Source: Saprospiraceae bacterium (lineage in GTDB: Bacteria > Bacteroidota > Bacteroidia > Chitinophagales > Saprospiraceae). Taken from it: DNA of 64,000 bases. Location: positions 62,001-126,000 of the forward strand of contig JAHDDE010000003.1 of the NCBI GenBank assembly GCA_020629515.1, read 5' to 3'. The translations under genes were made by a program, and so were the position numbers. Below the pieces are notes generated by a model. It was given only the letters and a program-made list of their open reading frames with translations, did no database searches and was not told the origin of the DNA. Within the stretch, counting starts at the first letter, position 1. Each line of letters begins with the position of its first letter. Below, piece after piece: positions 55,822 through 63,499 of this stretch.

Positions 55822-56160
55822 CTAAAGTGCGTCGTTTCCGCTTTCTCCAGTTCTGATTCTAATAAATTGTTCTACAGGTGTCACTATGATTTTTCCATCA
55901 CCGATATTTCCTGTTCTTCCTTCAGCCATAATCGCTCCGACTACGTCTTCAACTTTTTCGGAGGGAACAATAATTTCTAATTTCATCCTTGGGATATCTC
56001 CAGAATCATACACTGCTCCACGGTACGTCACAGTATCGCCTTTCTGCTTACCATGACCGTTTACTTCTAAGTAGGTGAAGAAGTTGATCCCAATCTTTTC
56101 GAGTGCTTCTTTGATATCCTCGAATTTCGAGAATCGCACGATAGCTTCTATTTTTTTCAT
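55822..56160 (-). CDS. PII nitrogen regulatory protein
   Basis: The 112-residue PII protein starts MKKIEAIVRFSKFEDIKEAL and has the T loop (about 36-56) with GDTVTYRGAVY, in which Y51 is at the uridylylation site, then IVPSEKVEDVV and GDGKIIVTPVEQFIRIRTGE. PII (GlnK type) binds ATP, ADP and 2-oxoglutarate and plugs the Amt pore when nitrogen is plentiful. Coupling to amt supports the GlnK role. Confidence 0.95.
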   Translation of the reverse strand: MKKIEAIVRFSKFEDIKEALEKIGINFFTYLEVNGHGKQKGDTVTYRGAVYDSGDIPRMKLEIIVPSEKVEDVVGAIMAEGRTGNIGDGKIIVTPVEQFIRIRTGESGNDAL

Positions 56161-56314
56161 ATTTAAGAATTGAAAGGGTTTGTCTATTATTTAATTTCGA
56201 TCGCAATTTTACTGTATCATTGTACTTCTCAATAATTGTATTCGTTAATAAATGTTATCCTTAAGGAATAGTAACAAAAATGTAACTGGCTGATTATCAG
56301 AATTTTAAATCCTA

Positions 56315-56322
56315 TATCTTTG
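56315..56322 (+). promoter_or_regulatory. Perfect -7 element directly before a start codon
   Basis: TATCTTTG matches TAnnTTTG and ends two bases before the ATG at 56325. No TTG is present at 19-22 bases upstream, so the -33 part is weak. If used, transcription would start at or just inside the start codon. Confidence 0.45.
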
Positions 56323-56324
56323 TT

Positions 56325-57848
56325 ATGCCGATATCCAATTCACAATACCTTTTTAAGCTTGTTAAATCACTAACTAAAGCGGATAAGAGAAATTTTAAGC
56401 TCTACGCTAAAAGGGTGCAGAGTGACGATAATCTAAAATTTATCCAACTTTTTGATGTACTCGATAAAATGCCATCTCTTGATGAAGCTAAAATTATTGA
56501 GAAAATGGACGGTATAGAAAAAGGTCAATTATCTAACCTTAAAAGACATCTATACAAACAGTTATTGACAAGTCTTCGATTAATTAATATCGGTCGGATC
56601 AAATCGATAGAAGTAAGGGAGCACATTGACTTTGCAAATGTCTTATATTCTAAGGGGCTATTTCATCAAAGTTTAAAGCTATTACAAAGAGCTAAAACCA
56701 TGGCAGTAAAAGCCGAATTGGAGATGGAAGTGCTTCAAATAATTGAATTTCAAAAGTTAATTGAATCACGACACATTACAAATTCTGGCCCTGTAAAAAA
56801 TGCAGCTATTGTAGCTGAAGCTCAAGAGCGACTCGAAAAAGTACAATCAGCTACTATCCTCTCTAATTTAAGAGTAAGATTACATAGTTATTATATCAAA
56901 AATAGTCATGTAAAAAGTGAGAAAGAGGAAGCAGAAATTATAGACTTCTTGTCCAACAATCTACCTAACATCAATGAAGAGAATTTAGGTGATTTCGAAA
57001 AAATATATTTTAACCAATGTATGGTTTGGTACTATTACATTCTTTTGGACTTTGACGAGTGCCTGAAATTTGCCAAAAGATGGGTGAAAATTTTTGACGA
57101 CAAGCCAGAGTTAAAGTTTGTCGACACAGACCTCTACATGAGAGGGTATCACTATGTATTGACAGCGGCCTATAATCAAAAGAATATCACTGAGTTGCAA
57201 AATTCTTATAATGAATTACAATCTTTTAGAAAAAACAACTACGCCAAATTCAATGAGAATTCTAAAATATTTTCCTTTTTATATACTCATTGGGCTCGGC
57301 TTAATATTCATTTTATAAATGGCACCTTCAATCAAGGGGTGAAAGATGTGCCTAATACCTTGAAAAGAATCAAGCGTTGGAAAAATACTATTGCCCCTCA
57401 TAGAATAATGCTCTTTTACTATAAAATAGCTTGGATGTATCTCGGCAATAATGAGCCTGGCAAAGCCGTCAATTATGTCAATAAAATCATCAATGCTACT
57501 CATAATGACTTTAGAGAAGATATACAGACCTATAGTAGACTATTATTTTTAATGGCGCATTATGATCTGGATAATATTGATCTAATGCCCTATCTGGTCA
57601 ATACTGTAGAATCATTCTACAAAAAAATCAAGACTAAAAATCAACTACAAACCAGCACTCTTCAATTTTTTAAAAAAATTAGTTCTGTGAGCATCTCCGA
57701 CAGGACTGCCGTATTAGTGCAATTTGAAGATGAATTAAAACGACTTGAGAAAGATCCATTTGAAAAAAGAGCCTTCCTATACTTAGATATACCTAATTGG
57801 ATAAGTTCTAAAATTACCAAGCAACCTTTAGCTGGATTAATAGAATAA
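56325..57848 (+). CDS. Helical repeat protein of unknown function
   Basis: The 507-residue protein has no signal peptide or membrane segment. It is rich in helices with TPR-like spacing, for example SKGLFHQSLKLLQRAKTMAV and NNEPGKAVNYVNKIINAT. The N-terminal LFKLVKSLTKADKRNFKLYA is conserved in relatives I recall from Bacteroidota, so the ATG at 56325 is likely correct. A cytosolic protein-binding or assembly role is possible; I cannot name a function. Monocistronic, followed by a terminator facing the YugP gene. Confidence 0.75.
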   Translation: MPISNSQYLFKLVKSLTKADKRNFKLYAKRVQSDDNLKFIQLFDVLDKMPSLDEAKIIEKMDGIEKGQLSNLKRHLYKQLLTSLRLINIGRIKSIEVREHIDFANVLYSKGLFHQSLKLLQRAKTMAVKAELEMEVLQIIEFQKLIESRHITNSGPVKNAAIVAEAQERLEKVQSATILSNLRVRLHSYYIKNSHVKSEKEEAEIIDFLSNNLPNINEENLGDFEKIYFNQCMVWYYYILLDFDECLKFAKRWVKIFDDKPELKFVDTDLYMRGYHYVLTAAYNQKNITELQNSYNELQSFRKNNYAKFNENSKIFSFLYTHWARLNIHFINGTFNQGVKDVPNTLKRIKRWKNTIAPHRIMLFYYKIAWMYLGNNEPGKAVNYVNKIINATHNDFREDIQTYSRLLFLMAHYDLDNIDLMPYLVNTVESFYKKIKTKNQLQTSTLQFFKKISSVSISDRTAVLVQFEDELKRLEKDPFEKRAFLYLDIPNWISSKITKQPLAGLIE

Positions 57849-57945
57849 AACCCCACATGATGATAGGCTCACAGTCTGAATAAAAGTCTTAATCGATCAA
57901 AATAATTACAGACCCTATTTATCATATCTTGATTGGGCCATAAAA

Positions 57946-57970
57946 AAAGGCTATCCAATGGATAGCCTTT
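57946..57970. terminator. Bidirectional terminator between helical protein and YugP genes
   Basis: AAAGGCTATCC (57946-57956) and GGATAGCCTTT (57960-57970) are perfect 11-base arms with a 3-base loop. The longer A run (57942-57948) favours minus-strand termination after the protease gene. Confidence 0.85.
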
Positions 57971-57995
57971 GAAAATATATATGGATATATTTCTA

Positions 57996-58694
57996 TTAGT
58001 CTCTTCCCATAAATTGTAGTAGAAAGTACAAGAACATCGCCAATGCTGATAATGCACTCGCTACATAGGTCATTGCTGCCCACCAAAGAGCGTCTTTTGC
58101 ACCATCATATTCTTGCCCTCTTGTAGTACCTGTGTTATCTAACCAAACCAAGGCTCTCTTACTTGCATCAAATTCTACAGGTAACGTGATAAGTGCAAAT
58201 AGAGCGGTCATTCCGAATGTGATAACTAATGCCAACATAAATATTTGACCAAGCCCCATCATACTTCCCCCAACACCAAACATAAAGCCCATAAATAAAA
58301 ATTGCTGAATTCTCGATGACGCTTGTACGGCAGGAACCAATGCCGACCGTACTTTCAGCATTTGATACGCTTCTGCATGTTGTACAGCATGACCGCACTC
58401 ATGAGCAGCCACTGCAGCAGCAGCAATACTCCTTCCTCTATAAACATCAGGACTCAATGCGATCGTCTTTTTGAGAGGATTGTAATGGTCGGAAAGAAAT
58501 CCACGACCTTCCACAATTTTCACATCATGTACTCCATAATGGTTCAACATTTCCTGAGCTACTTCAGCCCCAGATTGACCAGAACTAATTCCTATCTGGC
58601 TGTATTTTTTGAATTTAGATTTCAATCTCCCGCTGACTACCATACCGAGTACCGTAAATATGCCAACGATTATCATATAACCCATATCAATCAT
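57996..58694 (-). CDS. YugP-type zinc metallopeptidase, membrane bound
   Basis: The 232-residue protein has an N-terminal membrane segment, the zinc motif HECGH (residues 98-102) in AAHECGHAVQHAEAY, a preceding substrate region FLSDHYNPLKKTIALSPDVY, and three further hydrophobic segments (about 120-140, 150-175, 210-230). YugP/DUF2230-type proteases act on membrane proteins; the target is unknown. It lies 15 bases after serS on the same strand, an operon. Confidence 0.88.
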   Translation of the reverse strand: MIDMGYMIIVGIFTVLGMVVSGRLKSKFKKYSQIGISSGQSGAEVAQEMLNHYGVHDVKIVEGRGFLSDHYNPLKKTIALSPDVYRGRSIAAAAVAAHECGHAVQHAEAYQMLKVRSALVPAVQASSRIQQFLFMGFMFGVGGSMMGLGQIFMLALVITFGMTALFALITLPVEFDASKRALVWLDNTGTTRGQEYDGAKDALWWAAMTYVASALSALAMFLYFLLQFMGRD

Positions 58695-58709
58695 AGTCTG
58701 TATATAATT

Positions 58710-59990
58710 TTATTTTATTAAATCAAATCTTGTGTAAGAAGTCAAAACTTCAGGAATCTTTATCCCTTCAGGAGTTTGATTGTTCTCTAATAAAGAAGCA
58801 ACAATTCGAGCTAATGCCAATGCACTGCCATTCAACGTATGCGCTAACCTCTTCTTTCCTTGCCCATCTTTATATCTTAACTTCAACCGATTAGATTGAA
58901 AAGTTTCGAAATTAGAAACCGAACTCACTTCGAGCCATTTCTTTTGAGCCGCAGAATATACTTCAAAATCATAAGTTAATGCTGAAGTAAATCCTAAGTC
59001 TCCACTACATAAACGCAAAATCCTATAGGGCAGTTCCAACTTCTTTAAAAGTCCTTCAACATGCGCTATCATTTCCATCAATACTTCATAGGACTTATCC
59101 GGATGCGCTATCTGCACAATCTCAATCTTATCAAACTGATGGACTCTGTTTAAACCTTTTACATCAGAGCCGTACGAACCTGCTTCTCTTCTGAAGCAAG
59201 GAGTATGTCCAGTCAATTTGATTGGAAAATCATTCTCACTTATTATGACATCTCTATAAATATTAGTCACAGGTACCTCAGCAGTTGGTATAAGATAGAG
59301 GTCATCTTTTTCCATGTAGTACATTTGACCTTCTTTATCTGGAAGTTGTCCTGTTGCCCTGGCTGTAGATTCATTTACCAATAATGGTGGTATAATTTCC
59401 TCATATCCCGCTGCGGCCGCCTCATCTAAGAAAAAACCTATTAAAGCTCTTTGTAATCGAGCACCTTGTCCTCGATACAATGGAAATCCTGAACCAGTTA
59501 TTTTAGTACCTAACTCAAAATCAATTAAATTATATTTTCGTGCCAAATCCCAATGAGGTTGTGCAGATGCATCAAGTTGAGGGAGATCGCCACTCCAAGA
59601 TTGATACACCTCATTATCGTCCTCAGAACTTCCCTTCGGGACACTTTCATGCGGCACATTGGGAATATTTAACAATTGACTTTCTATTTCTCTTTTTAAG
59701 TCTTTTTGTCTAGTCTCCAATTCTCCAGATGTAGCTTTGATATCAGCTACTTTCCGTTTGAGTGCATTGGCCTCATCCGCTTTCCCGCTCTTAAACAAGG
59801 ATCCAATTTCTTTGGAAATAGAATTAATCTCACTTAGCAACTGATCAAGTTCAGTTTGAGTGCGTCTGCGCGCATCATCTAATTCTATAACCTTACCCAC
59901 AATTTTCAACTGTTCATCGGACCATCCTCTTTTGACTAATCCTTTAATGACTCTTTCTTTCTCTACCTTGATTGCTTGTATTGTTAGCAT
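58710..59990 (-). CDS. serS: Serine--tRNA ligase
   Basis: The 426-residue class II enzyme charges tRNA-Ser. It has the long antiparallel coiled arm (about 25-105), the ATP-binding TGQLPDKEGQMYYMEKDDLY, motif 2 FRREAGSYGSDVKGLNRVHQ and motif 3 EVSSVSNFETFQSNRLKLRY with the closing NGSALALAR and RIVASLLENNQTPEG. Complete, with usual length. Confidence 0.97.
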   Translation of the reverse strand: MLTIQAIKVEKERVIKGLVKRGWSDEQLKIVGKVIELDDARRRTQTELDQLLSEINSISKEIGSLFKSGKADEANALKRKVADIKATSGELETRQKDLKREIESQLLNIPNVPHESVPKGSSEDDNEVYQSWSGDLPQLDASAQPHWDLARKYNLIDFELGTKITGSGFPLYRGQGARLQRALIGFFLDEAAAAGYEEIIPPLLVNESTARATGQLPDKEGQMYYMEKDDLYLIPTAEVPVTNIYRDVIISENDFPIKLTGHTPCFRREAGSYGSDVKGLNRVHQFDKIEIVQIAHPDKSYEVLMEMIAHVEGLLKKLELPYRILRLCSGDLGFTSALTYDFEVYSAAQKKWLEVSSVSNFETFQSNRLKLRYKDGQGKKRLAHTLNGSALALARIVASLLENNQTPEGIKIPEVLTSYTRFDLIK

Positions 59991-60060
59991 ATTCTATTTC
60001 TAATGAACTGTAAATGTCCAAAATATTTTAAAAAGGTATTTCATTTATCAATTATTAATG

Positions 60061-60068
60061 TACTTTTG
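60061..60068 (+). promoter_or_regulatory. Possible -7 element of the rho promoter
   Basis: TACTTTTG matches TAnnTTTG; the -33 position lacks a clear TTG. Transcription from here would start near 60073 and give a rho leader of about 150 bases. Confidence 0.4.
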
Positions 60069-60080
60069 CGTCAGATTAAA

Positions 60081-60152
60081 TCCTGTTTATCTACTCTTCT
60101 TTAATCTATCATTCAAAAAATAGAAAAGTTGGTCCTTCTCAAGTAAACAGGA
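60081..60152 (+). repeat. Inverted repeat in the rho leader
   Basis: TCCTGTTTA (60081-60089) and TAAACAGGA (60144-60152) are perfect 9-base arms separated by 54 bases, within the region between the -7 element and the rho start. They could fold the rho mRNA leader. Confidence 0.45.
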
Positions 60153-60221
60153 GCAAATATTTATGATATAATCTTTATTAAAAGTCTATTAATAAAAACT
60201 TTCCCCTTACAATCTTAATGT

Positions 60222-61799
60222 ATGTATGATATTCTGCAATTAAATGAAATGCTGGTACCCGAATTGAGGGACATAGCAGAAAGTCTCAATATGAAATCTT
60301 ATAAAAGATTGAGTAAAAAAGACCTTATCTATAGAATTCTTGATGAACAAGCGGTAAGTGATAAAGTGGTAACTAAACCGGAACCTAAGGCTGAAACTAA
60401 GGACTCAAAACCCAAAGAAAGAAAGAAGCCTCAGAGAAAAACTCCAGCAAAAAAAGAGGAAGTAACAAAAGAAGTTGTTAAGGAAACGGAAGAATCACCA
60501 AAATCCATAGCGGAAACTCCTGATACTCCTGAAGCTAAAGAAGACACTAAACAACCTCAAAGGGAGCAAAGAGAACAAAGAGAACAAAGACAAAATAGAG
60601 ATCGTCGAAACAATCGTGATCAACGCCAGAATAAAGAACCTCGAGAACCGAAAAAAGAAAAGAAATTCAATGTGGAGTTGGAAGGTCTTGTTGAAGGCGG
60701 TGGAGTTTTAGAAATGATGCCTGATGGTTATGGTTTTTTACGTTCATCAGATTACAACTATTTAACTTCGCCAGATGATATTTATGTATCACCGTCCCAA
60801 GTTAAATTGTTTGGTCTAAAAACAGGTGACACCGTATTAGGAGCTATAAGACCACCTAAAGAGGGAGAAAAATACTTTGCACTGCTAAAGGTTTCAAGCA
60901 TCAATGGATTAGAACCAAGCCAAATTAGAGATCGAATACCATTTGATTATTTGACACCTCTATTCCCTGAAGAGAAATTCAAATTAACCTCTCATCCTGC
61001 TGGTAAAGACTATGGCAATAGGATGATAGATTTGTTTACTCCTATTGGTAAAGGTCAGAGAGGTCTTATTGTGGCTCAACCAAAAACAGGTAAAACATTT
61101 TTATTAAAAGATATAGCGAATGCTATCGCAGACAACCATCCTGAGTGTTATCTGATAGTCCTCCTTGTTGACGAGCGTCCAGAAGAGGTAACCGACATGA
61201 AGAGAAGCGTCCGAGCAGAGGTAATATCATCAACATTTGATGAACCAGCAGATAATCATGTTAGAGTGGCTAACATAGCTATTGAGAAGGCCAAAAGATT
61301 AGTTGAATGCAGGCATGATGTAGTCATATTGCTGGATTCAATCACCAGATTAGCCAGAGCATATAATACAGTTGCTCCATCAAGCGGAAAAGTATTATCA
61401 GGAGGTGTTGAAGCTAATGCATTACAGAAGCCAAAGAAATTTTTTGGTGCTGCGAGGAATATCGAGAATGGTGGTTCATTAACTATTCTTGCTACAGCCC
61501 TTATAGATACTGGGTCAAGAATGGATGAAGTAATTTTCGAAGAATTTAAAGGTACCGGCAACATGGAACTTCAATTGGATAGATCTCTTGCTAATAAGCG
61601 ATTATATCCATCTATCGACTTAACTAAATCCAGTACGAGAAGAGAAGATCTATTGCTCAACGAGATGACATTAAAGCGTATGCATATCTTGAGAAAGCAT
61701 TTGGCAGACATGAAGCCTGATGAAGCTATGAACTTCTTAAGAAAACATATGATAGGAACTCAAAACAATGAAGAGTTCATGGCATCTATGAATGGATAA
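60222..61799 (+). CDS. rho: Transcription termination factor Rho with charged linker
   Basis: The 525-residue Rho has a Rho-N helical domain (about 1-45), a low-complexity Lys/Glu/Gln/Arg segment (about 50-148, including [20 protein letters not shown]), the RNA-binding cold-shock-like domain from [20 protein letters not shown], and the hexameric ATPase with Walker A AQPKTGKT and Walker [18 protein letters not shown] plus the R loop [18 protein letters not shown]. All catalytic motifs are intact. The linker type is common in Bacteroidota Rho. Confidence 0.97.
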   Translation: MYDILQLNEMLVPELRDIAESLNMKSYKRLSKKDLIYRILDEQAVSDKVVTKPEPKAETKDSKPKERKKPQRKTPAKKEEVTKEVVKETEESPKSIAETPDTPEAKEDTKQPQREQREQREQRQNRDRRNNRDQRQNKEPREPKKEKKFNVELEGLVEGGGVLEMMPDGYGFLRSSDYNYLTSPDDIYVSPSQVKLFGLKTGDTVLGAIRPPKEGEKYFALLKVSSINGLEPSQIRDRIPFDYLTPLFPEEKFKLTSHPAGKDYGNRMIDLFTPIGKGQRGLIVAQPKTGKTFLLKDIANAIADNHPECYLIVLLVDERPEEVTDMKRSVRAEVISSTFDEPADNHVRVANIAIEKAKRLVECRHDVVILLDSITRLARAYNTVAPSSGKVLSGGVEANALQKPKKFFGAARNIENGGSLTILATALIDTGSRMDEVIFEEFKGTGNMELQLDRSLANKRLYPSIDLTKSSTRREDLLLNEMTLKRMHILRKHLADMKPDEAMNFLRKHMIGTQNNEEFMASMNG

Positions 61800-61815
61800 A
61801 AGATCTGTCAATAGA

Positions 61816-61846
61816 TTTGATTTAATAATAAAAAGGGCTACTTTTG
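61816..61846 (+). promoter_or_regulatory. Promoter of rpmH, inside the rho terminator
   Basis: TTTG (61816-61819), a 19-base spacer and TACTTTTG (61839-61846) match the consensus exactly. The -7 element overlaps the first arm and loop of the rho terminator, and the start expected near 61850-61853 lies in its second arm, so the new transcript cannot form that hairpin. Confidence 0.65.
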
Positions 61847-61857
61847 CAGCCCTTTTT
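61831..61857 (+). terminator. Terminator of rho
   Basis: AAAAGGGCT (61831-61839) and AGCCCTTTT (61848-61856) form a stem with an 8-base loop and a U tract. It lies 31 bases after the rho stop. Confidence 0.88.
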
Positions 61858-61869
61858 ACATTGAAAGGA

Positions 61870-61899
61870 AGATGTTAAAGAAAACTACGATTAACATCT
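61870..61899 (+). repeat. Hairpin in the rpmH leader
   Basis: AGATGTTAA (61870-61878) and TTAACATCT (61891-61899) are perfect 9-base arms around a 12-base loop, ending 20 bases before the L34 start. No U tract follows, so it is not a terminator; a translation or stability control is possible. Confidence 0.55.
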
Positions 61900-61919
61900 C
61901 GAAGTAAAAATTCAAGATA

Positions 61920-62075
61920 ATGAAAAGAACATATCAGCCGTCAAGAAGAAAAAGAGCTAATAAGCACGGATTCAGAAGCAGAATGAGTTCTAAAAATGGT
62001 AGAGCGGTATTAGCAAGTAGACGTGCGAAAGGTCGCCAAAAATTAACAGTTTCAGACGAAAGATCACATAAGTAA
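61920..62075 (+). CDS. rpmH: 50S ribosomal protein L34
   Basis: This 51-residue frame reads [20 protein letters not shown] and continues with [20 protein letters not shown], the L34 pattern. L34 is a small basic protein of the large ribosomal subunit. It is followed by rnpA, the standard bacterial gene order. The ATG at 61920 is well supported. Confidence 0.97.
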   Translation: MKRTYQPSRRKRANKHGFRSRMSSKNGRAVLASRRAKGRQKLTVSDERSHK

Positions 62076-62104
62076 TTTCTTAAGTGATATTTTTATCTTT
62101 CTAT

Positions 62105-62130
62105 TGTACTCTAATCCTTAGATTAGTACA
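62105..62130 (+). repeat. Hairpin between rpmH and rnpA
   Basis: CTAATC (62111-62116) pairs with GATTAG (62121-62126) over a 4-base loop, extended by TGTA (62105-62108) with TACA (62127-62130) past a 2-base bulge. It ends ten bases before the rnpA start and has no U tract. Confidence 0.45.
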
Positions 62131-62139
62131 AAGTCAACA

Positions 62140-62538
62140 GTGAAAACTAACTCACTTAACAAATACGAAAGATTAAAGTCTAAAAAAATAATTGCAGAGC
62201 TTTTCAGAAATGGAAACTCTGTTTTTGTTTATCCTATCAAGTTAGTCTACCACTATAATCCTTATGAAGGATTCCCAATGTTGTTCTCGTGTTCTGTATC
62301 AAAGAGAAACTACAAAAAAGCCGTTGACAGAAATCAGATAAAACGTCACATTCGTGAAGCTTACAGAATAAACAAAGATGATCTCTTAAATTATACTACC
62401 CAACACAATATATACCTGTCCCTAATGTATATCTATGTAGGCAAGTCCATAGATGACACCACTAAACTTATGCAGAGTATCCCAAAAATTAATAGAATGT
62501 TATTAGAACAAATTCAAAAAGATAAGTTTATAGTTTAA
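62140..62538 (+). CDS. rnpA: Ribonuclease P protein component
   Basis: The 132-residue protein has the RnpA fold marks: YERLKSKKIIAELFRNGNSV, FSCSVSKRNYKKAVDRNQIK and the conserved RNQIKRHIREAYR, which binds the RNA subunit and pre-tRNA leader. The start is GTG at 62140. Its C-terminal SIDDTTKLMQSIPKINRMLL is ordinary for Bacteroidota. Likely in one transcript with rpmH. Confidence 0.95.
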   Translation: MKTNSLNKYERLKSKKIIAELFRNGNSVFVYPIKLVYHYNPYEGFPMLFSCSVSKRNYKKAVDRNQIKRHIREAYRINKDDLLNYTTQHNIYLSLMYIYVGKSIDDTTKLMQSIPKINRMLLEQIQKDKFIV

Positions 62539-62560
62539 GCAAATTAAGTAGCTTAGTACA

Positions 62561-63079
62561 ATGACATTTGGCCAATTTCTTCTCTCACTTTCCTTATTGT
62601 TTTTTATAACCAATCCTTGTATCAGTCAGGTTTACCTCCAATTAGAAAAAGCTAATTCTACCAAGGTGATCAAATACGCTCCAGATTCCTATATAGAATT
62701 TAAAACTAAGAGATATGACGAGTACTGGCAAAATGGTAAGATTTACAAAATTCTCCCACAAGACAACGCTTTAGCATTTGGCGACCGAATAGTACATATT
62801 GACGATATAACCTATTTTAGATATTATAGAAAGTGGCCTCAAGCCATAGGCACTAATCTGGTTAGATTTGGGATATCCTGGTTTGCCTTTGCTGGTATTG
62901 TAGAAGCTACTAATGCCATTGGCGTCCTTGATTCACCCTATTCCTTTGGAGTAGATACAGCGATAATAGGGGGTACTGCAATAGTCTCTGGATACCTTAC
63001 AAAAAAACTCTTTACCACCGTTACCAAAAAAATAAACAATAAAAATCGTCTAAGGATAATTGATCTACACTTTGGTTGA
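62561..63079 (+). CDS. Secreted protein of unknown function
   Basis: The 172-residue product has an N-terminal signal segment (about residues 6-22, cleavage near ISQVY), a beta-rich middle with SYIEFKTKRYDEYW and IVHIDDITYFRY, and two hydrophobic segments near 105-120 and 133-150 that may be membrane helices. It lies 22 bases after rnpA and ends 15 bases inside convergent aroQ. I do not recognise a family. The position behind rnpA, where yidC or a hemolysin-like gene often occurs, gives no real clue. Confidence 0.65.
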   Translation: MTFGQFLLSLSLLFFITNPCISQVYLQLEKANSTKVIKYAPDSYIEFKTKRYDEYWQNGKIYKILPQDNALAFGDRIVHIDDITYFRYYRKWPQAIGTNLVRFGISWFAFAGIVEATNAIGVLDSPYSFGVDTAIIGGTAIVSGYLTKKLFTTVTKKINNKNRLRIIDLHFG

Positions 63080-63493
63080 TAATAGAAAATCGATACCCAT
63101 GCGGTAACCGTTTAACCCTTTACCGATGATCGATGTAGCGGCATGAGCTGCAATATAAGAATGATGTCTAAAAGATTCTCTTTCGTGAATATTCGAAATA
63201 TGGACCTCGACAACTGCAGTACTGATTGCTTTAACAGTATCACACAATGCAACAGATGTATGTGTATAACCCGCTGGATTAAACACAATTCCATAGTAAG
63301 AAAAACCAACCTCCTGTAACTTATCAATCAATTCTCCCTCATGATTAGACTGAAAATATTGTAAAGAAACTTGGGGGTATTCTTCTTGCAGCTCTTCAAA
63401 AAAATCTTCGAAAGATTGATGCCCATATATTTCTGGTTCACGTCTCCCTAATAGATTGAGATTTGGACCATTAAGAATTAGTATTCTTTTCAT
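63065..63493 (-). CDS. aroQ: 3-dehydroquinate dehydratase, type II
   Basis: This shikimate-pathway enzyme converts 3-dehydroquinate to 3-dehydroshikimate. The 142-residue protein has the type II active-site loop NGPNLNLLGRREPEIYG with the Arg and Tyr, FNPAGYTHTSVAL, EVHISNIHERESFRHHSY and the closing GYRMGIDFL. Complete. It lies six bases after the recQ stop on the same strand. Confidence 0.96.
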   Translation of the reverse strand: MKRILILNGPNLNLLGRREPEIYGHQSFEDFFEELQEEYPQVSLQYFQSNHEGELIDKLQEVGFSYYGIVFNPAGYTHTSVALCDTVKAISTAVVEVHISNIHERESFRHHSYIAAHAATSIIGKGLNGYRMGIDFLLSTKV

Positions 63494-63499
63494 CGGATT

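Noticed and set aside
60555-60600. Short direct repeats in the rho gene
   Set aside because: They encode the Glu-Gln-Arg repeats of the Rho linker and are explained by coding for low-complexity protein.
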